DNA of 64,000 bases, taken from the NCBI GenBank assembly GCA_016715365.1, contig JADKAM010000003.1, positions 457,856-521,855 on the forward strand, in the 5' to 3' direction. This DNA is from Chitinophagaceae bacterium (GTDB taxonomy: Bacteria > Bacteroidota > Bacteroidia > Chitinophagales > Chitinophagaceae). The position numbers and the translations under genes were made by a program. This document shows positions 27,307 to 37,444 of the stretch, one piece after another (position 1 is the stretch's first letter; each line of letters begins with the position of its first letter). The notes beneath the pieces are model-generated. The model was not told the origin of the DNA. It made no database searches and saw only the letters and a program-made list of their open reading frames with translations.

Positions 27307-27382
27307 TTACTCCCGCTATTAAAATTGCTGCATAGCCTTTATTGGCATGTAATGCATTTTCATTCATTTTTTCCATTGTAAA

Positions 27383-27532
27383 ATGGCAACTATCAAAAAA
27401 TCTAAAAAGGCTAAGCAGCCTTTAGGATTAAGAGTAATTAAAATCATTGTTATTGTATTGTGTAGTGCTATTCTTTTAGCAGCAATTGTAAAAAGGGTAA
27501 CTCATATTTACAGTAATCACATAGCCAAATAG
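27383..27532 (+). CDS. 49-residue basic single-TM protein
   Basis: A short frame: MATIKKSKKAKQPLG, one hydrophobic helix (VIKIIVIVLCSAILLAAIV) and a basic tail. It lies 7 bp before the RND pump start in the same direction, so it is probably translated from the same mRNA. No family recognised. Confidence 0.45.
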   Translation: MATIKKSKKAKQPLGLRVIKIIVIVLCSAILLAAIVKRVTHIYSNHIAK

Positions 27533-27539
27533 AACAAAC

Positions 27540-30500
27540 ATGCTTAATAAAATAATTCAGTTCAGTATAAAAGAACAAACTCATCATCGGGGTAATGACC
27601 CTGGCTCTTATCATCTGGGGTTTGTGGAGTGCAACAAAATTACCTGTGGATGCATTGCCCGATGTTACCAATAACCAGGTACAGGTAATTACCCGTGCTC
27701 CAACATTGGCAGCACAAGAGGTAGAACAATTTATTACCTATCCGGTAGAAAGGGCAATGTCTAATGTACAGGGTATTGAGGAGATGCGTTCCTTTTCCCG
27801 CTTTGGTTTAAGTGTAATAACCGTAGTATTTAAGGAAGACATCAACATTTACTTTGCCCGGCAACTCATATCTGAAAAATTAAAGGAGGCAGTAGAGCAA
27901 ATTCCCAAAGGAATGGGTAATCCCGAAATGGGTCCTGTTACAACCGGGCTCGGCGAAATATACCAGTATGTTATCCATCCAAAAAAAGGTAGCGAAGCAA
28001 AATATTCTGCTATGGAATTACGCACCATGCAGGATTGGATTGTAGGTCGCCAGTTAACCGGTATTGCCGGTGTGGCAGAAGTTTCAGGTTTCGGTGGCAT
28101 AAGCAAACAATATGAAGTAGCTGTAAGCCCGGACAGGCTTAAAGCCATGAATGTAACCTTACCCGAAGTGTTTGTTGCCCTTGAAAAAAATAATGAAAAT
28201 ACCGGCGGTGCTTATATTGACAGGAAGCCCAATGCTTATTTTATAAGAGGGGTAGGACTGGTAAAAACTTTTGCAGACATTGAAAACATTGTTATAAAAA
28301 TACAAAGCGGTGTACCGGTACTCATAAAAGATGTAGGTACCGTTCAGTTTGGTTCGCCACCACGCTACGGAGCTATGACATATAATGGCGAAAAAGAAGT
28401 AGTGGGTGGTATTGTAATGATGATGAAAGGGGCCAACAGTGCATCAGTTGTAAAACTGGTAAAAGAAAGAATGGTCACGGTACAAAAATCGTTACCGGAT
28501 GATGTAGAGATAGAAGCATTTTTAGACCGTACCAATTTAATTGATCGTGCCATCAATACCGTGAAAACAAATTTGATTGAAGGCGCATTGATTGTAATAC
28601 TGGTATTGGTTTTATTCCTGGGAAACTGGCGTGCCGGTTTAATTGTGGCTTCTGCCATTCCCTTATCATTATTATTTGCACTGGCACTAATGAATTTATT
28701 TGGTGTAAGTGCCAACCTTATGAGTTTGGGTGCAATAGATTTTGGTTTAATTGTAGATGGTGCTGTAATTATTGTAGAAGCCACACTACATTATTTAGGT
28801 AGTCAAAAACTTGCAGGCAGACTTACCCAGCATCAAATGGATCATGCAGTGGAAGGTAGCGCAAAGAAAATGATGAGTTCCGCAGCTTTCGGACAAATCA
28901 TCATTCTAATAGTTTACCTGCCCATACTTTCATTACAGGGTGTAGAAGGGAAAATGTTTCGTCCAATGGCAGAAACTGTAGCCTTTGCAATTTTGGGTGC
29001 GCTGTTGTTGTCGCTCACTTACATTCCAATGATGAGTGCTCTTTTTCTTTCAAAAAATACCAAACACAAAAAGAATTTTTCTGATAAAATGATGGACTTC
29101 TTTCAGCGTGGTTATGCCCCGCTTTTAAAAGGAGCCCTCAAAATTAAATATGCCGTTGTGGCTGTTGCAGTTGGACTATTAATTATCGCTTTCTTTATTT
29201 TTAAAAATATGGGAGGCGAATTTATCCCAACATTGGAAGAAGGTGATTATGCAATTGAGTTTGTGTTGCCACAGGGATCTTCCCTATCTCAAACAACCGA
29301 AACAGTAATGATGGCAGAGCGGATGTTGTTGAAATTTCCCGAAGTAAAAATGGTAATTGGCAAAACCGGTGCAGGAGATGTAGCTACAGACCCTATGCCA
29401 CCAGAAGCCACGGATTTAATGGTGATATTAAAAGATAAAAAAGAATGGAAATCAAATCTCGGATTCTATGAATTATCCGATAAAATGAGAGATAAGTTAT
29501 CTAATATACCCGGTGTAATAGCCGAACCAAGCCAGCCCATTCAAATGCGTTTTAATGAATTAATGACAGGCATAAGGCAGGATGTGGCTATTAAAATATT
29601 TGGAGAAAACTTAGATAGCCTGGTTACTTATGCCAATAAAGTAGCAAAAGTAATAGGCTCAATAGAAGGCATTACCCAACCTCAGGTTGAAAGAGTTGAT
29701 GGTCTTCCGCAAATTACCATTGAGTACGACCGGGCAAAACTGGCGGGCTATGGTTTAAATATTGAAGATATAAACCACGTTGTCAGCACTGCCTTTGCCG
29801 GCGAAGAAGCAGGTGTTGTATTTGAGAATGAAAGAAAATTTGATCTGGTGTTACGTTTAGATAGTACACATCGTACAAACCTGGATGATGTAAGTGAATT
29901 ATTTGTACCAATGAGCAACGGTAATCAAATTCCATTATCACAGGTTGCCAGTGTATCTTTTAAAAGTGGTCCGGCGCAAATAAGCAGGGAATCAGGCAAG
30001 CGCAGAATTTATGTAAGCTTTAATGTAAGCGGTAGAGATGTGGCAAGTGTAGTAAAAGAAGCACAGCAAAAATTAGATGCAAAAGTAAAACTACCGGCAG
30101 GTTATTATTATACTTATGGTGGCACATTCGAAAATCTGCAAAAAGCATCGGCGAGGCTTATGATCGTGGTTCCATTGGCCTTGGCACTCATTTTCTTTAT
30201 GCTGTATTTCACTTTTAATTCTGTCAAAAATGCTTCTCTCATTTTTACGGCAATACCCATGAGTGCTATTGGCGGTGTGTTTGCATTACTGTTAAGAGGT
30301 ATGCCTTTCAGTATTTCAGCAGGTGTTGGCTTTATTGCACTGTTTGGTGTGGCAGTATTAAATGGTATTGTGCTGATAAGCACTTTTAACCAGTTGGAAA
30401 AAGATGGCATGAAAGATATAATGCAAAGAGTAAGGGAGGGAACCAGGATACGGTTACGCCCCGTTTTAATGACAGCATCCGTTGCTGCTTTAGGTTTTAT

Positions 30501-31860
30501 ACCTATGGCTTTCTCAAGTGGTGCAGGTGCAGAGGTGCAAAAGCCATTGGCCACGGTTGTAATTGGAGGCTTGATAACCGCAACATTATTAACCCTGATC
30601 GTACTGCCCTGTTTGTACATCATCTTTTCTAAAAAAACTAAAATGAGTGTGAAGCCTGTTGCAACAATTTTAGCCAGTATTATTTTGCTTACATCATCGA
30701 CAAACCTGTTTGCACAGGATGCGCCTGTTAAAAGGTTACCAGTTAGCGAAGTAATAACAATGGCAAAAAATAACCTCCAATACGGCATCAACAATCAGCA
30801 GATAGTTAAAGGGAAGGCTCAAATAAAAACAGCAAATCTTTTTCCCAAAACAGGCGTGTTTGCAGAGAATGAAGATTTTAGGCCAAGCGATACCAAAGGC
30901 ATACTAAAAGTTGGTATCTCACAAAGTATTGCATGGCCGGGCTTGTACAAAGCACAGAAAAATTTGTACGGTGAACAATTAAAATATTACGAGGTTAATG
31001 CCGCAGCTATTGACATAGATATAAAAAAAGAGGTACGCACTATTTATTACCAGCTTTGGTATTTACAGGATAAGCAGCAATTGTATAATCGCTTAGATAG
31101 TATTTATAAATCATTAAGTAAAGCAGCCGTATTGAAAGTAAAGACAGGCGATAGCCCCGGCTTAGATAGTATTGCGGCTAATGTTCGTATGATGGAATTA
31201 CAGGCGTTACTGCAACAGATAAGTAACGATGTACAAATTCAGCAGCAGTCATTAATGCAATTAGTTAATTCGCAGGAATTGATTTTGCCCCTGATGCTAC
31301 CATTGGAGAAATTGCCAATGCCAGGCGCTGTAAACGATAGCCTGCATCCGTTGCTGGCTTTACAATCGCAAAACATTAAAATTGCAAATGCATCAATAAG
31401 CGTAATAAAAAATGAAAACAAACCTGAATTTTCTGGCCGGTTTTTTACGCAGAATTTGTGGGCTGCTAAAGATCCATATACCGGTTTCTCTGTATCAGCG
31501 GCCTTTCCTTTGTTTGGCGCATCTGCTTATCGCAGCAAAGTAAAAGTTGCTAAGGCAGATATGGCGATACAACAAAGACAATTTGATTACAGCAAACAGG
31601 TATTAAACACACAACAACTTTTAAGGCAGCAGGAGATAACCAGAAACAGGAGTATGCTTTTATTTTACGAAACAGCCGGATTAAAACAAGCTAGCGAAAT
31701 TATTAAAGCAGCTTCATTGGCGTATCGGGCCGGTGAAATAAGTTTTGCGGAGCTTTCGCAGTTTCTCACACAGGCCATTGAAATTCAAAAAAATTACCTG
31801 GAGAACTTGAATATTTATAATCAATCCGTTATTCAGTACAATTATTACATCAATCAATAA
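27540..31860 (+). CDS. CusA/CzcA-type RND pump fused to a TolC-like outer-membrane protein (N-terminal frameshift)
   Basis: ATG 27540 starts a normal RND N-terminus (MLNKIIQFSIK) but the frame is left after ~12 codons; in the +1 frame the sequence resumes as NKLIIGVMTLALIIWGLWS and runs open to 31860. An extra base near 27571 explains this. Residues ~1-1030 are the pump (DFGLIVDGAVIIVEA in TM4; GGEFIPTLEEGDYAIEF). At ~1040 comes a clear signal-peptide-like stretch (KPVATILASIILLTSSTNLFAQ) and then ~370 residues of an outer-membrane efflux protein. Such fusions are known in Bacteroidota; the two parts must end in different membranes, so cleavage after FAQ is likely. Confidence 0.88.
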
Positions 31861-31870
31861 AATATAAAAG

Positions 31871-33109
31871 ATGACAAAGTTTTTAATTACAGTATTTATT
31901 TTAGCCAGTCTTGTTTTTGTTGCTTCGTGCGGAAACAAAACTGCAGAAACAGAAAAAAACGCCGAAGCTAAACCCGAAGAAGGAACTGATGAACATGCAA
32001 ACCCCAATACTGCTTCACTTACCGATGAACAAATAAAAAGTATCGGTGTAGAATTAGGAGTTATTGAACAAAAGCAATTAACAGCAGCTGTTAAAGCAAA
32101 TGGGGTGCTTAAAGTTCCCAACCAAAATAAAGCCAGCGTAAATTCAATTTACAGTGGTGTTATAAAATCCTTACTGGTGCAACCGGGTAGCCACGTTTCA
32201 AAAGGTCAAACAATTGCAACTGTTGCCAATCCCGAATTTATACAGGCCCAAAGCCAGTACCTGAGTGTGAACGGAAAAATTGCCTTTGCCGAGTTGGAAG
32301 TAAAAAGGCAAAAAGAATTGAACGAAGGCAATGCCGGAGCTTTAAAAAATCTGCAGTCTGCTGAAACAGAATTAAGAAGTCTCCGAACACTCCGCTCCAC
32401 CCTTGCACAGCAGATACAGTTAATGGGTATTAATCCTGCAAGGCTTTCCAATGGAAAATTAGTTTCTGTACTTACCGTTTCAAGTCCTATCAGTGGTGTA
32501 GTTAGCAATGTAGGTGTAAAAATGGGCAGTTATATAGATGTAACTACAGCAGTTGCAGAAATTGTAGATAACAGCCAGTTGCACCTGGATCTATTCGTTT
32601 ACGAAAAAGATTTACCTAAACTAAAAAATAACCAGGTTATTCATTTTACTGTTACCAATAATCCCGGTAAAGAATACGATGCACAGATATTTTCTTTGGG
32701 TTCATCTTTCGAAGGAGAAAGCAAAGCAGTTTCAATTCATGCAAAAGTACTGGGCGATAAAACAGGATTGATAGATGGCATGAATGTTACAGCGATAATA
32801 AGCCTGCAACAAAATACGGTCCCTGCCGTACCAAATGAAGCAATTGTAAACGTAGATGGCAAGGATTATATTTTTGTACTTATCGAAAATGCAGATGCAG
32901 GTAATCCAAATTCTAAAGACTCACTCAAATCAAAAACACCAGCACCAGAAACGGGAAAAACCTTTGAACGTATACCGGTGGCAAAAGGCACAACAGATAT
33001 AGGCTATACCGAAATTACATTACTGAAGGAAATACCAAAAGATGCAAAGATTGTAACCAAAGGCGCATTTTTTGTGTCTGCTAAAATGACCAATTTTGAA
33101 GAAGAGTAA
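31871..33109 (+). CDS. RND membrane-fusion adaptor (CzcB/CusB-like) lipoprotein
   Basis: 412 residues, lipobox VASC-GNKTAETE, followed by an adaptor with lipoyl-like halves (NSIYSGVIKSLLVQPGSHVSKGQ and VLTVSSPISGVVSNVGVKMGSY) separated by a helical hairpin. No HMBD. It starts 10 bp after the pump-channel fusion gene and is the adaptor of this second efflux system. The C-terminus lacks DUF3347. Confidence 0.88.
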   Translation: MTKFLITVFILASLVFVASCGNKTAETEKNAEAKPEEGTDEHANPNTASLTDEQIKSIGVELGVIEQKQLTAAVKANGVLKVPNQNKASVNSIYSGVIKSLLVQPGSHVSKGQTIATVANPEFIQAQSQYLSVNGKIAFAELEVKRQKELNEGNAGALKNLQSAETELRSLRTLRSTLAQQIQLMGINPARLSNGKLVSVLTVSSPISGVVSNVGVKMGSYIDVTTAVAEIVDNSQLHLDLFVYEKDLPKLKNNQVIHFTVTNNPGKEYDAQIFSLGSSFEGESKAVSIHAKVLGDKTGLIDGMNVTAIISLQQNTVPAVPNEAIVNVDGKDYIFVLIENADAGNPNSKDSLKSKTPAPETGKTFERIPVAKGTTDIGYTEITLLKEIPKDAKIVTKGAFFVSAKMTNFEEE

Positions 33110-33119
33110 AAAATTTACA

Positions 33120-33491
33120 ATGAAGATATTTACTTCAATGCCCAAAACATTAAAGCCATACTATCAGGATGAGCTAAGTAAAGCTCAATCCGCATTATTA
33201 AAAAATGAGTTACAAAAAAGCTGGTATCATTTAGAAAGGGCGCATATTTTGGGCCAGCCATATCCGGTAGCACACACTGCCGTACATTGGAAAATGTTGA
33301 AGTTTGGAATTAAAATAAAAAACGGTAAAGAAATTATTGGGCAACTACCAAGGCTTATTTTCGGCGGCGTAAAATCATTTGTAGGTAAAATCCCTGTTGG
33401 CAATACAGGAGGCGCTAATGTGTCGCCACTAAAGCCAATGGAAATACCGGAAGACCTTGCCTCTATTATTAACAATATAAAAACGAACTAG
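33120..33491 (+). CDS. DUF3703 family protein
   Basis: ATG 33120 is preferred to ATG 33096, which overlaps the adaptor gene. About 123 residues with the DUF3703 pattern: YYQDELSKAQSALLKNELQKSWYHLERAHILGQPYPVAHTAVHWKML and the ending VGNTGGANVSPLKPMEIP (described in pieces). DUF3703 proteins are regular companions of heavy-metal RND systems; function unknown. Soluble, no signal peptide. Confidence 0.82.
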   Translation: MKIFTSMPKTLKPYYQDELSKAQSALLKNELQKSWYHLERAHILGQPYPVAHTAVHWKMLKFGIKIKNGKEIIGQLPRLIFGGVKSFVGKIPVGNTGGANVSPLKPMEIPEDLASIINNIKTN

Positions 33492-33523
33492 TATGTATCT
33501 TCATATCAATAAAATTTATAAAC

Positions 33524-33607
33524 ATGAAAATGAACAGGCTCAATTGCTGGAAGTGTGTGATTATGCTTGCTTCCGTTTTAGGAATGGTAAGTGCTTTCAA
33601 GGCTTAA
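33524..33607 (+). CDS. Possible 27-residue peptide
   Basis: A short frame MKMNRLNCWKC followed by a hydrophobic VIMLASVLGMVSA segment, just before the operon terminator. A different overlapping frame from 33493 also exists. Either could be spurious; listed because the segment looks like a signal/anchor helix and nothing else occupies 33492-33628. Confidence 0.2.
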   Translation: MKMNRLNCWKCVIMLASVLGMVSAFKA

Positions 33608-33630
33608 CAATAATTACATTTTTTTAAATA

Positions 33631-33662
33631 AAAGGTTACAGATGGAAACGTCTGTAACCTTT
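33631..33662 (+). terminator. Rho-independent terminator of the second Cus operon
   Basis: 12-bp stem aaaggttacaga (33631-33642) / tctgtaaccttt (33651-33662), an 8-base loop and a following T-run (33660-33664). Placed 140 bp after the DUF3703 gene. Confidence 0.88.
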
Positions 33663-33697
33663 TTAATTTTAATCAGAAAAAATAAACTTAAAAATAA

Positions 33698-34312
33698 ATG
33701 TACAGCATCTTTATAGGAAGCCTTTTATTGAGCTTGTTACATGCAGTGATTCCCAATCATTGGCTACCTGTATTGGCAATAGGCAAAAAAGATAACTGGA
33801 CTTTACAGGAAGTAACCAGGGTAACATTTATTTCAGGTTTGGCACATGCTTTAAGTACAGTTGCAATAGGTATTATTTTAGGTTTGTTAGGTTTACAGCT
33901 TGCAACTAAAATTGAATATTTCACCCATTTTATTGCACCTGGCATTTTAATATTGTTAGGTGCATTTTTCATTTATCAGCATCACCGGCACAAGCATTTT
34001 CATTTACATAAAACCCCCAAACCTACACTTCCCAAAAACAAAATTATTCTGGCATTGGTGGTTGCCATGTTTCTTTCTCCCTGTATGGAAATAGAAGCCT
34101 ATTTCCTGCTTGCAGGTGCTTACGGATTGTGGGCCGTTATAAGTATAGCAGCTTTATATCTTACCATATCAGTTTCTGGAATGGTATTGTGGGTAAGGCT
34201 TGCCTACAAAGGAATACTAAAATTAAATTGGCATACACTCGAACATAAGTCTGGAATAATTACCGGTTGGACTTTAGTAGTAACCGGAATAATATCATTT
34301 TTTATCTCTTAA
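33698..34312 (+). CDS. NicO/HupE-like membrane permease
   Basis: 204 residues, about six TM helices, starting SLLLSLLHAVIPNHWLPVLAIG, whose His/Asn pattern in TM1 resembles nickel/cobalt and other small metal permeases (NicO, UreH/HupE-like). A His-rich loop (HHRHKHFHLHK) sits after TM3. Its position just before a Zn/Cd-type ATPase and after the operon terminator suggests a role in export of a divalent metal, but the family assignment is approximate. Confidence 0.6.
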   Translation: MYSIFIGSLLLSLLHAVIPNHWLPVLAIGKKDNWTLQEVTRVTFISGLAHALSTVAIGIILGLLGLQLATKIEYFTHFIAPGILILLGAFFIYQHHRHKHFHLHKTPKPTLPKNKIILALVVAMFLSPCMEIEAYFLLAGAYGLWAVISIAALYLTISVSGMVLWVRLAYKGILKLNWHTLEHKSGIITGWTLVVTGIISFFIS

Positions 34313-34321
34313 ATAATTTAT

Positions 34322-36321
34322 ATGGCGCAGGAATGTTGCAACACAGACGAAAAAGACAATACAAAAAAGTGCCTGCTGCTGGCGATACTAATAAGCATGA
34401 ACATAAAGAGGGTGAAAAACATAATCACGATGAAGACGATGGGCACGATCATGGCGGAGAGGAATCCGATGGCTGGCAGAGCCATTGGCCTTTACTGTCT
34501 TCTCTTGCTATATTATTGGTAATGCTGGTAGTGGAATTTGGTTTTAAATATAAGCCGGCATTCCCGGTTAATTTAATTATTTATATACTTGCTTATTTGT
34601 TGGCAGGTTATAATGTGCTAAACCTTGCTCTTCGCAAAGCAATCAGGTTCGACTTTTTCAATGAGTTCTTTTTAATGAGTGTGGCAACCATTGGTGCATT
34701 TGCCATCGGCTCTTATAGTGAAGGCGTTGCTGTAATGGTTTTCTATTCTATTGGCGAGTGGTTCCAGGACTCAGCGGTTAGTAAAGCAAAGAGAAGTATT
34801 AAAGCCCTGTTGGATATACGGCCTGATCGGGTAACCGTATTAAGAAATGGCACAACGGAAGTTATTCATCCCAATGAAATTCAGGTAGATGAAATTATCC
34901 AGGTGAAAGCAGGGGAAAAAGTAGCATTGGACGGTGAGTTAAATTCAGATGCTGGTACATTTAATACAGCAGCACTTACGGGTGAAAGCAAACCTGATAC
35001 TAAAAGAAAGGGTGAACCCGTCTTTGCCGGTATGATCAACCTTGATAAGGTTTCAGAGATAAAAGTAAAATCTCTTTTTAAAGATAGTAAGCTGAGTAAG
35101 ATTTTAGAAATGGTGCAGGATGCAACTGCAAGAAAATCACAAACACAATTATTCATCAGCCGCTTTGCCAAAATATATACGCCGATAGTTTTTGCATTGG
35201 CGGTAGCAGTATGCCTTGTTCCATACTTTTTTGCTGACCCTTATATTTTTAATGTTTGGTTTTACCGGGCGTTGGTATTCCTGGTAATCAGTTGCCCTTG
35301 TGCTTTGGTAGTATCAATACCGTTAGGATATTTTGGGGGAATAGGGTTGGCGTCAAAAAATGGGATCTTGTTTAAAGGTTCTAATTTTTTAGACGTAATT
35401 ACAAAAGTGAATGTGGTAGTGATGGATAAAACAGGAACGTTGACTAAAGGCGTTTTTAAAGTTCAGGAAGTAGTAACAAAAGATATTGATAAAGATGAAT
35501 TGGTTAAAATAACAGCTGCTTTGGAAAGTAACTCAACACACCCCATTGCAAAAGCGGTGGTTGAATATGCTGGTGATGCTGCTAAAAGTTTGAAAGCCGA
35601 AAATGTAGAAGAAGTATCAGGTCATGGTTTAAAAGGTACGGTTGATGGAAAGAATGTTTTTGCAGGCAACGTAAAATTATTAAAGAAGTTCAATATCGAA
35701 TATCCTGCTGAAATTGATAACCTGGTGGATACAGTTGTGGTAATTGCTGTGAACGATAAATATGCAGGTTATATCACTATTGCCGATGAAATAAAAGAAG
35801 ATGCAAAACAGGCGATAGATGAAATGCACAAATTGAATATTAAGACAGTCATGCTGTCTGGCGATAAGCAGGCTGTCGTTTCAAAAGTTGCACAGACATT
35901 AAACATAGATAATGCTTATGGAGATTTATTGCCCGAGGGGAAAGTAGAGAAAGTACAGGCTTTAAAAAATGAAGGAAAGCATATTGCATTTATTGGCGAT
36001 GGAGTAAATGATGCACCGGTTGTAGCATTGGCAGATGCAGGTATTGCAATGGGTGGTTTGGGAAGCGATGCAACAATTGAAACCGCTGATATTGTTATTC
36101 AGAACGACCAGCCCTCCAAGATTGTTACGGCAATTAAAATTGGAAAGATAACACGAAGCATAGTGTGGCAAAACATCACAATCGCAATGGTAATAAAAGT
36201 CATTGTATTAATCCTGGGTGCAGGTGGTATTGCTACTTTATGGGAAGCTGTTATTGCTGATGTAGGTGTAGCGTTATTGGCAATTTTGAATGCGGTGAGG
36301 ATACAGAGAATGAAATTTTAA
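34322..36321 (+). CDS. ZntA/CadA-type P1B ATPase with a -1 frameshift after codon 16
   Basis: The expected N-terminus MAQECCNTDEKDNTKK reads from ATG 34322; after A6 (34363-34368) the reading must slip to the -1 frame, giving VPAAGDTNKHEHKEGEKHNHDEDDGHDHGG and the ATPase body to 36321. The slip point spells A AAA AAG, the classical bacterial -1 slippery heptamer, in the correct phase. The body has CPCALVVSIP, DKTGTLTKGVF, STHPIAKAVV and IGDGVNDAPVVALADAGIAMG, and ends with EAVIADVGVALLAILNAVR, as in Zn/Cd/Pb pumps. Without frameshifting, translation could start at ATG 34333 in the body frame, losing the CC motif. Confidence 0.88.
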
Positions 36322-36829
36322 TTCAAAATGCTAAAATAAAGCCAAGACCAACAATTACATCAATTTGCTCATAGTAAAATAAATAAATTCCTTTCTGACT
36401 CTTTTTGTTTCCGGCTTAAGTATTTCATAGCAACATCCTTGCATAGCACTCTTGTGCTACATACCATTGGGCAGCAATACTAAGCGCAGTTGAGTACGGT
36501 AGTACCCAATGGTCGCCTTACTCAGTGCTGCAGCTTCGTTCCTCAGCCTTGCACTTCCGTAGGCCACCTTTCGGCAATCAGCATTCCGTTCTAATTGGCA
36601 CACCCGGCAGTACTTGCCCGGTCGCAGCGGCGGCATAGCCACCTGCTTTCGCCCAGGCAAGAACTGCCATACCCAACGCACCTGGCATCTTCTTCCATAA
36701 TTGAATCTCGATAGATTTCAACATGCTCCTCCGTAATCATCCTAAGAAGCATTTTCGTCCTGCAAAAAAAACAAATACTACACAAAGGTAGCCATTGGCG
36801 CCCCCGCACAAAACCCATCCCGGACGCAT
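36322..36829. other. Non-coding tract, moderately GC-rich, unresolved
   Basis: About 500 bp with no convincing gene. Short minus-strand frames (36457-36681, 36591-36833) overlap each other and have no family resemblance. An inverted repeat accattggg / cccaatggt lies at 36463-36471 and 36505-36513, and the same word recurs near 36790 and 36908. Composition from 36440 differs from the AT-rich genes to the left, consistent with a change of origin. Confidence 0.5.
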
Positions 36830-36896
36830 CCAAATTTTTTTAGCCATAAACACAGCCCCAACGCACAGCCCCAACATTTATGCTAAAAAATTTTGG
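36830..36896. repeat. Long inverted repeat with internal direct repeat
   Basis: Arms ccaaatttttttagccataa… (36830-36850) and tttatgctaaaaaattttgg (36877-36896) pair over about 19-20 bases with one bulge. The loop holds two copies of cacagccccaac in tandem (36851-36862, 36864-36875). It lies ~70 bp before the first of two tiny genes. Could be a transcription terminator for incoming transcription, a recombination site or a structured RNA. Confidence 0.7.
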
Positions 36897-36964
36897 AGTG
36901 CGCCGATGCCCAATGGCTGATACAGTTCTGTATTTATATTTTTTCATTTCTTAAATTTTATGTT

Positions 36965-37111
36965 ATGTATCAGTTATGGTGTTCATCTACCAATTGTAAA
37001 GTTTGGCGTTCAGCTAATGGTTGGTATGCTTATGTAGTTAATGGTGTGCTTGTTGGTAAGGTTCGTTATCCTGCTCCAGGTTCCAAGCGTTGGTTAGCTA
37101 TGCTTCCTTAG
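36965..37111 (+). CDS. 48-residue protein, tandem small gene 1
   Basis: ATG 36965 to TAG 37109: MYQLWCSSTNCKVWRSANGW, then YAYVVNGVLVGKVRYPAPGSKRW. Trp/Tyr/Cys-rich, one short beta-rich unit, no signal. It has an AT-rich leader (ttttttcatttcttaaa) shared with the next small gene and a strong terminator directly after its stop codon, which supports its being a real transcription unit. Family unknown. Confidence 0.55.
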   Translation: MYQLWCSSTNCKVWRSANGWYAYVVNGVLVGKVRYPAPGSKRWLAMLP

Positions 37112-37113
37112 TT

Positions 37114-37137
37114 AAAGCCCTTCGGGGCTTTTTTTTT
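37114..37137 (+). terminator. Terminator of small gene 1
   Basis: aaagccc / gggcttt stem with a TTCG tetraloop and an eight-T tail, 3 bp after the stop codon. A textbook intrinsic terminator. Confidence 0.92.
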
Positions 37138-37165
37138 CATTTTTTCATCTTTAAATTTCAAAATT

Positions 37166-37327
37166 ATGTTTCAGTTCATTGGTTGTTATGCATCATTTGC
37201 ATTCTTTGGTTCCCGCCAGTATCTGGTTAGTGTTTATTTCATTCCTGCATCTGGTAAGTATTTACATTTCAGTAGCAAGCAGGTTTTTATCAGTAATTCT
37301 TCTGGTATTTATAAAATCCCCTTTTAG
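37166..37327 (+). CDS. 53-residue protein, tandem small gene 2
   Basis: ATG 37166 to TAG 37325: MFQFIGCYASFAFFGSRQYL, then VSVYFIPASGKYLHFSSKQVFISN. Similar size, aromatic content and leader (ttttttcatctttaaattt) to small gene 1, and its stop codon lies inside the loop of its own terminator. No family recognised. Probably a diverged duplicate of gene 1 or a member of the same class of mini-genes. Confidence 0.5.
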   Translation: MFQFIGCYASFAFFGSRQYLVSVYFIPASGKYLHFSSKQVFISNSSGIYKIPF

Positions 37328-37343
37328 GGGGTTTTATTTTTTT
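37313..37343 (+). terminator. Terminator overlapping the stop of small gene 2
   Basis: aaaatcccc / gggggtttt stem with a tttta loop followed by atttttttg. The stop codon TAG (37325-37327) sits in the loop/stem junction. Confidence 0.85.
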
Positions 37344-37444
37344 GTTTTACCTGGTTGTATTGCCACTACAGAACCTAATTCAAAACTTTCGTCTATTTTT
37401 GAGTTGCCTGCCATTTTTCATGACACTCTACATTCACTAATAAA

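Noticed and set aside
36457..36833. Minus-strand frames of 74 and 80 codons
   Set aside because: Overlap each other in different frames, no start context or homology, and contain inverted repeats.
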